A stretch of 64,000 bases of DNA from Alphaproteobacteria bacterium (GTDB taxonomy: Bacteria > Pseudomonadota > Alphaproteobacteria > CAAGCB01 > CAG-977). The stretch spans positions 16,808-80,807 of the forward strand of contig JAFVAT010000013.1 in the NCBI GenBank assembly GCA_017480385.1, read 5' to 3'. Of this stretch, positions 36,149 through 45,100 are shown one piece after another. The notes beneath the pieces were generated by a model. The model saw only the letters and a program-made list of their open reading frames with translations, was not told the DNA's origin and did no database searches. Numbering within the stretch: the stretch's first letter is position 1; every line of letters starts with the position of its first letter. The translations under genes were made by a program, and so were the position numbers.

Positions 36149-36349
36149 TTAACCGTTTTTCAATTTTACCGCGACAGCCGCTGCGATCAAAGCCTCGTCC
36201 TCATCGGCTGCGGGCTTTTCGGATTCGTCCGTTACGCCTAAATATTTAAAAATTGCCGCCTGGGCATACATCACTCCCACCAGCAGCAGTAAAAACACAA
36301 ATACGCTGGACATGCCGATCAGCGTTAATTCCAATCCTTCCACAAACAT
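36149..36349 (-). CDS. oadG: Oxaloacetate decarboxylase gamma subunit
   Basis: The small gamma subunit anchors the alpha subunit to the membrane complex. The 66-residue product has one N-terminal membrane helix (residues 5-29, LELTLIGMSSVFVFLLLLVG) and a short charged tail. That fits OadG by size, topology and by lying directly before oadA. An AGAGG site precedes the ATG, and a good promoter lies upstream. OadG families vary a lot in sequence, so the call depends partly on context. Confidence 0.87.
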   Translation of the reverse strand: MFVEGLELTLIGMSSVFVFLLLLVGVMYAQAAIFKYLGVTDESEKPAADEDEALIAAAVAVKLKNG

Positions 36350-36388
36350 TAAAAACCTCTGATTTTAACTCGTACCTTACGTTTTCTT

Positions 36389-36417
36389 TTTATATAATGA
36401 ACAAAATAATTTTTCAA
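36389..36417 (-). promoter_or_regulatory. Predicted promoter of the oadGAB operon
   Basis: TTGAAA, exactly 17 bases, TATAAA on the minus strand, about 40 bases upstream of the oadG ATG. Both hexamers and the spacer length are the same as in the predicted atpH promoter. Confidence 0.65.
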
Positions 36418-36556
36418 TTTCCTTCTTTCATTAACTTTTTATCTTTGGTCAAAGATACTGGAAAACTGTCTGTTTTTCTTTTTTGCTGGACATATTGCTT
36501 CTGACAGATAAAGCTACGGGAAAAATTTAATCCATCAGTTGTCGGGAAAGATCAAA

Positions 36557-37177
36557 ATGACTAAAGGAACCCTAGAAATCATTACCGGTCCGATGTTTGC
36601 AGGAAAAACATCTGCTTTATTAAAAAAAGCGCGCTCTTTTGCCGGCGAAATGGTTCTGATCAAACCGTCCTTTGATACACGGTACGGTATCTGCGAAATC
36701 AAAACGCATGATGGCGTTGCCGCAGAAGCGTTTAATTTGACAAATACCAGCGAAATTTTGGAGTCACAGGTCATTAAAAAGGCTCAAGCCGTTTTTTTCG
36801 ATGAAATTCAATTTTTTATGGAACCTTATTTCGGCGGAGATGTTATTTCCTGCATCAACACCCTGTTAAACAGGGGATTGTCGGTTGTCTGCTGCGGACT
36901 GGATATGAATTGGAAGGGAGAACCGTTCGAAATTATTTCAAAGCTGAAAACAATCGCCGATCGCTATACCGTCCTGCATGCCAGATGTTCGGTCTGCAAC
37001 GAACCGGCTATTTTTACATACAAACGCGGCGGCTCCAAATCCAATATCGAACTTGGCGCTGCTGAAATTTACGAGCCCAGATGTGCCAAACATTATCCGT
37101 TCAGCTCTGTTTACGATCCGGAGGATGAAGAGCAGAACGATATGGATTTAAGGCAAGGAGAACTATTTGAACTATAA
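36557..37177 (+). CDS. tdk: Thymidine kinase, type II
   Basis: This enzyme phosphorylates thymidine for the salvage pathway. The 206-residue product has the P-loop GPMFAGKT at residues 11-18. The DEIQFF segment carries the catalytic base E83, and a zinc site is formed by C144, C147, C176 and H179 (CSVC and CAKH). The ATG is preceded by GGGAAAG. An alternative TTG start 18 bases earlier is less likely. The 3' end overlaps the start of a broken membrane-protein gene by about 11 bases. Confidence 0.96.
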   Translation: MTKGTLEIITGPMFAGKTSALLKKARSFAGEMVLIKPSFDTRYGICEIKTHDGVAAEAFNLTNTSEILESQVIKKAQAVFFDEIQFFMEPYFGGDVISCINTLLNRGLSVVCCGLDMNWKGEPFEIISKLKTIADRYTVLHARCSVCNEPAIFTYKRGGSKSNIELGAAEIYEPRCAKHYPFSSVYDPEDEEQNDMDLRQGELFEL

Positions 37178-38514
37178 AGGATTATCATCCAAAAAGGCGT
37201 CTGACTTTTATGTCAGGCATGAATACCTGATCATATTATGCTGCGTTCTCCTCTGGCACATAACCATGCTTGCCGCTTCCAACGGCCTTTTTTTGGAACG
37301 GATAACTATACCCACGCCATGCGGCTGCTGGATTTCATTCAGTCCGGATCATGGCAGGAAATTATGTACCGCCATGATAACTGCCCTTTCGGACAAATGT
37401 TGCATTTTACCCGTTTCACGGATATGGTCCTGTACCTGACCGCCCTTCCCTTCCTGCCCTTTATGGAAGTCAAAAGAGCCGTCTTATTCGGAGGCTTCTT
37501 ATATAATCCCGTCATTGCCTGTCTTTCCGCCGCCGCGTTGATTTGGGCAGGCAAATCTTTCTTCGGACCGCTGCTACGGGCGTTCGGCGTATTGTTTTAT
37601 TTTGTTCAGGGTGCTGTTTTTTCTCTGTTCTTAGCAGGCAGACCGGATCACCATGTGTTATTGAATTTACTGCTGATCGTTCTTGTCGGCTGTTTACTGC
37701 ATGGAGCCAAAACACAGAAAACGGCCTATTATAAAATAGCGGGCATTTTTGGCGACTTGTCTGTTTAGGCCACACCGGAGGGCTTTTTGGCCTGCGGATT
37801 TATTTTTGCAGGCCTGCTTGCAGCCTGGTTATTCAGGTTCCAGAACATGCGTCAAATCAGACTGTTCAACCAGTTCTTGTTTTTCAGTGCTGGATCGTTA
37901 ATCCGCCGATGCAGGGAATATTTTATCCGGATAACGGGCGGTTATCTGTTTTAATGGTTGTTATGTTGGGACTGGCTTTTCTGTCTTTTTACATTGAAGA
38001 ATTTTTGGAAAAAGAGCGGTATATTCATTCCTGTTCTGGCAGATTTTTCTCTGTTGCGGCGGCGGCTTTGCTTTCCTTTGGACTGACGCTCCTTCTGTTC
38101 GGACTGAAGCCTGTCTTATCCTCCCCTATCCCGCCGGATATTTATCAAATTTGGGCCGCTTCTGTTTCAGAACTACAACCAGGATTTTCAGGAGATTTTT
38201 TTCAGAGTGTTGCCAGGATTTTTCTTTATGTTTTAATGATTAGCCTTTTTGCTTTTCCTTTTTGTTCGATACGTGAAAAAAAACTATTAATCACGATTGC
38301 AATCCCGTTGCTTTTTCTTACTTTTATGACACTGCTCACGCGCCGTTTCAGCAGGCCCTGTGCTGTACTTTCTGTTTTTACGCTTATGCTATGCTTTCAT
38401 GGGCTAAGCAAAAACTTTAAAATACTTGTCAAAATCTATTCTGCCGCCAAAATTTTACTTCTTGTACTCATATTGGGATTTTACACGGCATCTGTATTTA
38501 CCGCAGAAAATTAA
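37167..38514 (+). pseudogene. Decayed polytopic membrane protein gene (GT-C glycosyltransferase-like)
   Basis: Three open frames join into one protein of about 450 residues if three lesions are repaired. The first frame (MNYKGLSSKK...AASNGLF) continues in another frame as FGTDNYTHAMRLLDFIQSGS after a seven-T run near 37290, where one T seems lost. The second frame ends at an in-frame TAG at 37766, probably a former TGG, because the same frame continues as ATPEGFLACGFIFAGLLAAW. A third break lies near 37880 in GTTTTTC, after which the text resumes as QCWIVNPPMQGIFYPDNGRL. The whole is rich in membrane helices. The N-terminal loop with DNYTHAMR and HDNCPFGQMLHFTRFTD resembles GT-C or oligosaccharyltransferase-like proteins. 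Sequencing error could explain the T-run shifts but not easily the amber codon. Confidence 0.75.
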
Positions 38515-38525
38515 AGATAAGTATT

Positions 38526-39086
38526 TTATTTATCATGTGGATTTCGATGCGTGTGATGCAGAGGATTGAGATATGTAAGTCCCTGAACCAATTGAGTTCC
38601 ATTGGCATCCGTCAACCCGACCAAAGAGGCATTGCCCTTGTCGTTTACATAAACAACGGCATAATGGACGGCTGCCGGCAGCAATGTGTGTTCTTTCGGG
38701 AAACGCAAAACAGAAGAAGCAAAGCGAATGTTAGGGCCATGTTGTTTCGAATCAAATAGTGAAGGCGGCATAACAGCATATTTTAACAGCAGTTCCCGCG
38801 GATGCAGTCTTTGACCGCTGAATTTAGCGACAAATGCGGCACGGCCATCATCAAAACGCTGAACGACAACAGCCCCTTTTTCTTTCACAAGCTCTTCAAC
38901 GGGGATAAAATTATAATACCGAATGCGGACTGCGGAAGAAAACGCATCCGTCTTCATATCTTCAACCCAAACAGGCAGCAGAAGACGAATGCCCGTTTCA
39001 AATATTTTGGAATCGGCCAAATAACGAACCATCAAAAAACTTAAAATAAAAAAAGAACAGCCAAAGACTGCAAGACCTCGTTTCAT
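38526..39086 (-). CDS. GDYXXLXXXG-like small exported or anchored protein
   Basis: The 186-residue product has one N-terminal membrane segment (residues 3-22, GLAVFGCSFFILSFLMVRY). The rest is probably extracytoplasmic, with RYYNFIPVEELVKEKGAVVV resembling the GDYXXLXXXG domain pattern (aromatic pair, then L/E-x-L-x-x-x-G). It is the third gene behind DUF4401-like and DUF2157-like membrane proteins, the partners with which such proteins usually occur. Function is unknown. The ATG overlaps the previous stop as ATGA, and the longer GTG-initiated frame is not needed. Confidence 0.7.
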   Translation of the reverse strand: MKRGLAVFGCSFFILSFLMVRYLADSKIFETGIRLLLPVWVEDMKTDAFSSAVRIRYYNFIPVEELVKEKGAVVVQRFDDGRAAFVAKFSGQRLHPRELLLKYAVMPPSLFDSKQHGPNIRFASSVLRFPKEHTLLPAAVHYAVVYVNDKGNASLVGLTDANGTQLVQGLTYLNPLHHTHRNPHDK

Positions 39087-40093
39087 TCCCGGCACTCCTT
39101 AGAACTCAATAGTTTTAACTGAAAGCGCAGTCCTTCAAAAAAAAGGCCCGCTGTCAAAGAAATAATTCCAGCCCAAAGCAATGAAACAGATAAAGATAAA
39201 AGGAAAACCAACAAAAAACATGCGAATAAAACGGCGGCGATTTTTCCTAAAGCAGGACAATCCATAAAAAAAGAAACCAAAAACAACGCCGCGCTTCCTT
39301 CAATGCCGACAGACAAACATAAACCAACAAGGAAAAGAGATAAAATACCTATCACCGATCCAAAAATTTCTTCTGTTTCCAAATCACGCCGCAAACAACA
39401 AAACAGCAAAAGCAGCTCTATCGCAAAAACAATACTCAGCACAACAGAGCCCTGCAAAGGATTAATGAACCCCAGCATAAAAAAAACTTCATTCCCCAAC
39501 AGCAGCAGCAAGGAAAAAACAGCAAAAATTATACTTGGTTCACGACTGTAAACATTTTTCAGCGGCAATAACAGACCGGCTGTTCCCGCAATTGAAAACA
39601 TACCTAAAAAAACAGTCCGATATTCCCCGGCAAGGAAAGAAACATACCCAAAAAATAAAACTGACAAAACGGTTCTTAGCCAACGTCCTTCAGGCAAAAA
39701 AAGACTGCGCCCCCAAAAAATGAACAGAAGGACAATAACAGCCACGGGAGAAAACAAAAAACATGCTTTTGTCAGCAAAAGCAAACCAGTTAAAAAATAC
39801 GTTCTGAGAAAATATCGAACGGAATAAGACGCCGTCTTTCGCAGAGCAATACCGCAAATCAGAAACAAAAAGGCACCTGCGACCAAAGAGTATGCCCGAA
39901 GTCCCCAAAAACAAATTAATGCCGAAACGACCATTCCAATCTGCGGCATCAGCCGGCAAAACGGATCTTTTTGTTCTTCCCGTTGTTCCGTTCCTGTCAA
40001 ACAAACCTTTTTCAGAGCAGGCTCCATTGCCGGATCAAAAACGGAAATATTTAAACACGCCAATAACTGACGCATTGAAAATTCAACCGACAT
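39083..40093 (-). CDS. DUF4401-like polytopic membrane protein
   Basis: The 336-residue product is almost entirely hydrophobic with about ten membrane helices, after a short soluble N-terminus (MSVEFSMRQLLACLNISV). There are no enzymatic motifs. Position between a DUF2157-like gene and a GDYXXLXXXG-like gene, and the overall build, suggest the DUF4401 family. The start overlaps the end of the upstream gene by 11 bases and is preceded by AAAGGAT. Function is not known. Confidence 0.68.
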   Translation of the reverse strand: MSVEFSMRQLLACLNISVFDPAMEPALKKVCLTGTEQREEQKDPFCRLMPQIGMVVSALICFWGLRAYSLVAGAFLFLICGIALRKTASYSVRYFLRTYFLTGLLLLTKACFLFSPVAVIVLLFIFWGRSLFLPEGRWLRTVLSVLFFGYVSFLAGEYRTVFLGMFSIAGTAGLLLPLKNVYSREPSIIFAVFSLLLLLGNEVFFMLGFINPLQGSVVLSIVFAIELLLLFCCLRRDLETEEIFGSVIGILSLFLVGLCLSVGIEGSAALFLVSFFMDCPALGKIAAVLFACFLLVFLLSLSVSLLWAGIISLTAGLFFEGLRFQLKLLSSKECRE

Positions 40094-41069
40094 CTTGCGT
40101 ATCCTTTAAAAGAATGTCAAACTGGCGATCTATGATCAAAGTCATTACAATCAATAAAGATCCCGCGCTCAGGAAAAGAGCCTGTTCCTGTGAAGCGGGA
40201 AGCGTCAACGCTCTAATTCCGCAACAGATTAACAAACTGACCCACAATACGCTGAAGACAAGAAGGAACCGGCAAACAGGTCGATCAAAATGCCTGAACA
40301 GATAAAAGCCGCCGAGACCGACAGTAAAAATAAAACAATAAAGAAAGGCTAAACTGCCATAGTTCAAAAAGCTTTGGGCCGCTGCGCCCGCCAATAAAAA
40401 AAGCCCTGTAAATAACAAGGGAACAAAACGAAACGCCTGTGATTGAAATAAAAGCCTGTTCCCAGCAAATTCTTCACGCAAAATCAGCAAAGCCAAGTTC
40501 AGCAGCGCCGCTAAAGCGCAAAAAGAATCCGCCCCTAACCGCAGCGTCGGCAGAACGAATTGTATGCCATACAAAGCCACCGCCATATTCAGGACAACCA
40601 GCGGCAGCAAACGGACTATGGCCCGCGGTGAAGGTAGGGCCCAAAAAATCAGCAAAAGAAACCACAAAAAGAATTGTTCGTACAAAAAAGTATTGGTTCC
40701 AAAAATCAATCCCGGCAAAAAGATCATAGCACCGATCACGACCGCTCCAACGTAATCAGCAACAGCGAACCGGCGCGCAAAAGAGCAGACAACGAATAGG
40801 AGCGCCAAGAAAAGGCCGCCGTGTAGCGTGTAAAAAAAATGCCATTTCTCAACGACAAAGAAAAAGGCCGCAGCCAGAAAACTTACCCCCGCCAGCCAAG
40901 ATAAAACGTATTGACCGCCACGCAGCCATTTTTTTTCAGACCGGCACAACGCTACCGCCCGTAAAAAATCGACCGGCAGAAGTATACCTGTCCGGCACAG
41001 CTGTATGATATTTTTGATACAAGCCGGCTGATTTAAATAAGCTTCCATTTTTTTATCGGGAACAATCAA
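40083..41069 (-). CDS. DUF2157-like polytopic membrane protein
   Basis: The 328-residue product has a short polar N-terminus (about 45 residues, with KKMEAYLNQPACIKNIIQLC) and then about nine membrane helices, as in DUF2157 proteins. It is the first gene of the three-gene unit. A TTG start fits the AGGAAAG site upstream. An ATG 21 bases later has no site, so the TTG is favoured but not certain. Function is unknown. Confidence 0.7.
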   Translation of the reverse strand: MIVPDKKMEAYLNQPACIKNIIQLCRTGILLPVDFLRAVALCRSEKKWLRGGQYVLSWLAGVSFLAAAFFFVVEKWHFFYTLHGGLFLALLFVVCSFARRFAVADYVGAVVIGAMIFLPGLIFGTNTFLYEQFFLWFLLLIFWALPSPRAIVRLLPLVVLNMAVALYGIQFVLPTLRLGADSFCALAALLNLALLILREEFAGNRLLFQSQAFRFVPLLFTGLFLLAGAAAQSFLNYGSLAFLYCFIFTVGLGGFYLFRHFDRPVCRFLLVFSVLWVSLLICCGIRALTLPASQEQALFLSAGSLLIVMTLIIDRQFDILLKDTQDVG

Positions 41070-41129
41070 TCTTCTTTCCTTTTGTTTTAAGACTGTAATT
41101 TTTTAGAATTATATTTTATAGTTTCCGAC

Positions 41130-42833
41130 ATGAACAGTTTTTTCAAAACAACAGCCTTATTTTTTTGTCTGACCTTGACAGCCGGCGCACAAACGCTGGA
41201 TATTCAGACCGGACATGAAATGAAGCGAATCGCTTTTTCGGCCAAAACGGGGGTGGAAGTCTTTGCAGAGGCATCTGCCGGAAAGTGGTGTGAAAATATT
41301 CTCAGCTTAAAAATCTTTGCCCAGGACGAAACCGTATTCAGCGAAAAATCCCTAAACGCTCTGATGACTAAGGTCGGATTGGTTTTAAACGGCGAATGTC
41401 CGGAATCTATGCATGCCATTATTGACGGATACAGTTCAAACACTTTAGTTTTTCAGGGTTCTGCATCGGCTGCCGACAAATGGAAACCAGAAAAAGGAAC
41501 CCTAAAAGTCAAAATTCAGCAATTACAGGCAGCGGCAGTCAAAACGTCTCAAAACGACTTTTCTTCCAAGGAATGGGCCCCGCCAGCCAACAAACAAAAA
41601 ATCATTGCGCATATTGATTCTAAGACAGCTTTGGAACACAGACTTTATTCCAAGGATAAGGCCTGTTCTATTTTGTACACAACTGACAAACCCGCTGAAA
41701 AGTTAAAAAAATGGTTCATCAGCGTCGGCGGCAACTCCTGTTCTGAAAACTTGATTTACGGACGGGCAGAAGTTTCCTTGTTCAATGAGAAGGGACATCT
41801 TGAAACAACCCTTGACGGATATTTCACAGAGGGACGCTTCACCGGCAAAAAAAACTTGAACGTCGTTTTATTAAACCGTTACGGCGCAAACAAAAATGAT
41901 CAGGTGCTGAGTTATTTGATTGATTCGGATCAGGACCTCAAAATCAACTACGTCAGTTATCTGAAAAGCCAGCGTAATCCCAAAACCGGTTTTTATTCGG
42001 CCTGGTCCGGCTGTTCCCCTTTTACGATTGCCGCTGTAACGGAAAATGAAGAACTTTTTTTAGAAAGCGCCATAACGGACAATATTCTGAGGACAGCTCA
42101 AAGCTATGCGGATATCTTTTGTCCCGGCGCAACGCAGATGAAGTTTTTTGCAACAACAGTTCCCCAAAATATTCCCGGCATGGACATGCCCGCCGCTTCG
42201 GCTAAAAAAGAAGCCTCATCAGAAGAAGACCCCCGTTTGATCTATGCCGCTTCCCTGCAAAGATCGCCTGGCAAAAAATGGAAAATTATTTCGGACAAGA
42301 CGCAAAATTTGGCGCGTTTGCGTGAAAACGCCCGCAGGACGGAGGATTTGCGCGAACATCAATTAATGATGGCAGACTATAACGAATTGACAAAAACGGA
42401 TTATTTAGGACGGCTGGCCTATATGATCGGAACGGACCGCATTGACAATCTGCCGGCCATGCTGACGGCAGCCGCCATTATTCAAAAACCGATTCGGGTC
42501 AATTTGCTGGTAAATGTTTCTTCGTTGGGACTGGATCAGGCTTGGGCTGACTGGCCGTCTGAATTTTTAATCACACAGACCAGCGGCCTTTTAAACCGTC
42601 CCGGCTGGCACATTGTCAGCGGCAATCTGCGTCTGATGACGGATCAGGAGAAAAAAGAGTACAAAAAAACAGACCTGTTCAGCTCCGGTTTGTTAGAGTT
42701 ATCTGCAGCCGCGGCCTGCGAACAAGAAGTTTGCGGCGAAGTATCCGATTTAATCGGTTTAATCCGGCGGCGGCATGAAAAGCCAAATTGGCAGCCGTAT
42801 CATGCTCCTTACAGGCAAAAGGAGGAATCATGA
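41130..42833 (+). CDS. Exported protein of unknown function with cysteine-centred repeats
   Basis: The 567-residue product has a signal peptide ending at AGAQ (about residue 20). I recognise no family. Three loosely similar segments, each with a single Cys near a hydrophobic strand, suggest a repeated domain: LNGECPESMHAII (near 92), SVGGNSCSENLIYG (near 205) and YADIFCPGATQMKFF (near 330). The C-terminal third, after SSEEDPRLIYAAS, looks helical and ends with a CEQEVCGE motif. The gene is followed, with ATGA overlap, by an anchored protein, so the two probably work together in the periplasm. It is divergent from the DUF2157-like gene. Confidence 0.72.
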   Translation: MNSFFKTTALFFCLTLTAGAQTLDIQTGHEMKRIAFSAKTGVEVFAEASAGKWCENILSLKIFAQDETVFSEKSLNALMTKVGLVLNGECPESMHAIIDGYSSNTLVFQGSASAADKWKPEKGTLKVKIQQLQAAAVKTSQNDFSSKEWAPPANKQKIIAHIDSKTALEHRLYSKDKACSILYTTDKPAEKLKKWFISVGGNSCSENLIYGRAEVSLFNEKGHLETTLDGYFTEGRFTGKKNLNVVLLNRYGANKNDQVLSYLIDSDQDLKINYVSYLKSQRNPKTGFYSAWSGCSPFTIAAVTENEELFLESAITDNILRTAQSYADIFCPGATQMKFFATTVPQNIPGMDMPAASAKKEASSEEDPRLIYAASLQRSPGKKWKIISDKTQNLARLRENARRTEDLREHQLMMADYNELTKTDYLGRLAYMIGTDRIDNLPAMLTAAAIIQKPIRVNLLVNVSSLGLDQAWADWPSEFLITQTSGLLNRPGWHIVSGNLRLMTDQEKKEYKKTDLFSSGLLELSAAAACEQEVCGEVSDLIGLIRRRHEKPNWQPYHAPYRQKEES

Positions 42834-43858
42834 CAAAAAGCATGTGGATCGCCGTTGTTATTTTAGCCCTCTTGTTTACGGCATGCGGCGCTTTTATGGT
42901 TTTGCTGCAAAAAGACGAAGAACAGAAGAATATTCATTATTTCCTGACAAACCGAAAACTGCATACCGTTATTTCTTATCAGGAAGCGGCCCTGTCCGTT
43001 TCGGATATGGTTGTTTTAAAAAATGTTTCTCTGCGTTTAAACGCTTTGCCCAAATTAAAAAACAATATTCGGGAATTTACCGTTCATTCCTATAAAGAAT
43101 CCGGTCATATTCCCGTTTTTCTGTCATTTACCGCCAAAGACGTTTCCCTTCGACTGATTGAGGCGGCCCAAAATCTTGGCGTGCCGGCGGAAAACGTCAT
43201 TGACACATTAGCGGATTTTAATCCTGTGGAAGACATCTTAAATGCCCCCTTATATGCTGTTCTTCTGGCCGGCTGCAATGACATTTCCGCGCAAATAAAA
43301 GGGGAATATGCTTATGCGCCCGCCGCGAAAAAAATGTCGCTGAAAGCCCAAATAGATGATCAATGTCTTGGGCATTGGACTATGGAAATATCATTCAACA
43401 ATATTTCAAACGCGCAGCAGGGCCAGCTGGCATTAGCGTTCAAGCATTTTCTGCAAAAGGGAAATCCGCTGAAAGATCTGGAAAATTTCTTGGAAGGCGC
43501 CTCTATTACGAACTTCTCACTTGCCTATACGGACCTTAATTTGATCAAAGGGTATAAAAAGTATATTGATACGCTTTACCTGCGCCTGCCCGGCACGGCC
43601 AGTCCGGCAGAATTGGACGCCAGAGAACTGCAAAAAGTTGTTTCCTATTTATCTTTTTCAAACGCCCACCGGCAAAGGAATGCGGACATCGCCCAAACTT
43701 TGGCACAGTTCATTAAAACGCCGGGAACAATTCGTTTTCAAAGCAAACCCGGCAAACAGGTCCCTTTGCACGTGTTAAGAGGAACATTTTTAAGGCGGCT
43801 GACGGATCTGCTGCTCAGATTGGATACGTCAGTCGCCTTAGAAAATGCAGAGCTTTAG
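42830..43858 (+). CDS. Anchored periplasmic protein of unknown function
   Basis: The 342-residue product starts with a hydrophobic segment MWIAVVILALLFTACGAFMV. It may be a signal-anchor, or a lipoprotein with Cys at about residue 19, although the residues before it (LFTAC) are only a loose lipobox. No family is recognised. The body is of mixed alpha/beta character with several cysteines (LLAGCNDIS, DDQCLGHW). The ATG overlaps the stop of the previous exported-protein gene as ATGA. A longer upstream frame was not used because it would overlap that gene further. The stop codon is three bases from the convergent cysK stop. Confidence 0.7.
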   Translation: MTKSMWIAVVILALLFTACGAFMVLLQKDEEQKNIHYFLTNRKLHTVISYQEAALSVSDMVVLKNVSLRLNALPKLKNNIREFTVHSYKESGHIPVFLSFTAKDVSLRLIEAAQNLGVPAENVIDTLADFNPVEDILNAPLYAVLLAGCNDISAQIKGEYAYAPAAKKMSLKAQIDDQCLGHWTMEISFNNISNAQQGQLALAFKHFLQKGNPLKDLENFLEGASITNFSLAYTDLNLIKGYKKYIDTLYLRLPGTASPAELDARELQKVVSYLSFSNAHRQRNADIAQTLAQFIKTPGTIRFQSKPGKQVPLHVLRGTFLRRLTDLLLRLDTSVALENAEL

Positions 43859-43861
43859 CTC

Positions 43862-44794
43862 TTATTCAGAAAACATCGGCGTAGAAAGATACCTTTCGCC
43901 CGTATCCGGCAATATTACAACGATCGTTTTTCCTTTATTTTCAGGCCGCTTGGCAATTTGAGCCGCAGCATAAACCGCCGCAGCGGAAGAAATGCCGACC
44001 AACAGCCCTTCTTCACGTGCCAATCGACGCCCTGTTGCAAATGCGTTTTCACTGTCTATCGTAATGATTTCATCATAAATGGAAGTATCCAGCGTTTTAG
44101 GCACAAAACCCGCTCCGATGCCCTGAATCTTGTGCGGTCCTGCTTTGCCCTGAGATAAAACGGGAGAATCAGATGGTTCAACAGCGACCACTTTCACATT
44201 CGGATTTTTCGATTTCAGATACCGTCCGGCACCGGACAACGTTCCGCCCGTACCGACACCGGCAACAAAGATATCCACTTTGCCATCCGTATCCTGCCAA
44301 ATTTCGGGACCGGTCGTCGCTTCATGCGCCGCAGGATTTGCCGGATTAACAAATTGTCCGGCCAGCATACTGTTTGGTGTCGCCGCCGCAATTTCCTCCG
44401 CTTTGGCAATAGCTCCGGACATGCCCTTTGCGCCTTCGGTCAAGACCAATTCCGCGCCATACGCCTTCAGCAAATTACGCCGTTCAATGCTCATTGTTTC
44501 AGGCATCGTCAAAATCATCTTATATCCGCGGGAGGCTGCGATTGCCGCCAATCCGATCCCCGTATTGCCACTGGTCGGTTCGACAATAACCGCCCCCGAT
44601 TTCAAAACGCCGCGTTTTTCCGCATCGTCAATCATTGCTTTGGCGATTCTGTCCTTAACCGATCCAGCCGGATTGAACAATTCCAACTTTGCCAGCAAAA
44701 CCGCGTCCAGTTTTTCAGCTTTTTCATAATTGGTCAGTTCCATTAAAGGCGTATGGCCGACCAGCTCTGACACCGATTTATAAATTTTCGTCAT
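43862..44794 (-). CDS. cysK: Cysteine synthase A (O-acetylserine sulfhydrylase)
   Basis: This PLP enzyme makes cysteine from O-acetylserine and sulfide. The 310-residue product has the PLP lysine K47 in [11 protein letters not shown], the [12 protein letters not shown] substrate loop, and the phosphate-binding [14 protein letters not shown] segment. Length is normal. The AAAGGG ribosome-binding site lies about 11 bases upstream and inside a seven-codon open frame whose stop is one base before this ATG. It is divergent from an Rrf2-family regulator, a common layout for cysteine control by CymR/IscR-type repressors. Confidence 0.96.
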   Translation of the reverse strand: MTKIYKSVSELVGHTPLMELTNYEKAEKLDAVLLAKLELFNPAGSVKDRIAKAMIDDAEKRGVLKSGAVIVEPTSGNTGIGLAAIAASRGYKMILTMPETMSIERRNLLKAYGAELVLTEGAKGMSGAIAKAEEIAAATPNSMLAGQFVNPANPAAHEATTGPEIWQDTDGKVDIFVAGVGTGGTLSGAGRYLKSKNPNVKVVAVEPSDSPVLSQGKAGPHKIQGIGAGFVPKTLDTSIYDEIITIDSENAFATGRRLAREEGLLVGISSAAAVYAAAQIAKRPENKGKTIVVILPDTGERYLSTPMFSE

Positions 44795-44995
44795 TTTAAA
44801 TTATTCCCTTTTCCTTCATAAAAAAGGACCTTTCCTTTGAAAAAACCCCTTTGCCATTTTGGCACAATTCTTTGCGTAAACATATCCCTTTTTAAGACTG
44901 CAGCCAAGCTCTGCAAATGCTTTCACCGGACAGATACGGCAAAAAGACGTTTTTTATTTTTAAGATCCTTATCCTTCCCGATCAAACGATAAGAT

Positions 44996-45035
44996 TTACT
45001 ATCTCACCTTGTTTTTTAAAGTCAACTAAAATAGT
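44996..45035. promoter_or_regulatory. Candidate Rrf2/IscR-type operator overlapping the cysK promoter
   Basis: ACTAAAATAGT at 45025-45035 fits the core pattern ACT-RWWWY-AGT of IscR-type boxes. It touches a minus-strand TTGACT (45020-45025) that could be the -35 of cysK, with a poor TAGTAA -10 18 bases on. A repressor bound here could block cysK and influence the divergent regulator gene. The flanking G and C of the full IscR box are missing. Confidence 0.4.
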
Positions 45036-45044
45036 AGAGTTTAT

Positions 45045-45074
45045 TTCACTTCGGCTTTTTTCTTCGGATATGAT
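45045..45074 (+). promoter_or_regulatory. Predicted promoter of the Rrf2-family gene
   Basis: TTCACT, 18 bases, TATGAT on the plus strand, 27 bases before the ATG. The candidate operator ends ten bases upstream of the -35. Confidence 0.45.
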
Positions 45075-45100
45075 ATAAAAAAACAACGAAAGGCTTTTAT

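Larger units (their letters stand above)
44795..45100. other. Divergent regulatory region between cysK and the Rrf2 gene
   Basis: About 300 bases without a gene other than a possible seven-codon leader frame (MKEKGII) just before cysK. The cysK leader also contains AAAGGA/TCCTTT followed by TTTT (44820-44840), a small terminator-like hairpin, and a perfect TGCCA/TGGCA inverted repeat (44852-44864). The long leader could host attenuation. Confidence 0.45.

Noticed and set aside
37766..37768. TAG inside the decayed membrane protein gene as a recoded codon
   Set aside because: The gene also has two frameshifts, so decay is simpler than amber recoding; other genes in the window end in TAG normally.
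42788..42829. Longer start for the anchored protein after 41130-42833
   Set aside because: It would overlap the upstream gene by 46 bases and push the hydrophobic segment inward; the ATGA-coupled start is better.
44861..44877. Sigma-54-like TGGCAC...TTTGC upstream of cysK
   Set aside because: The GG-to-GC distance is one base too long and it is on the strand opposite to cysK.
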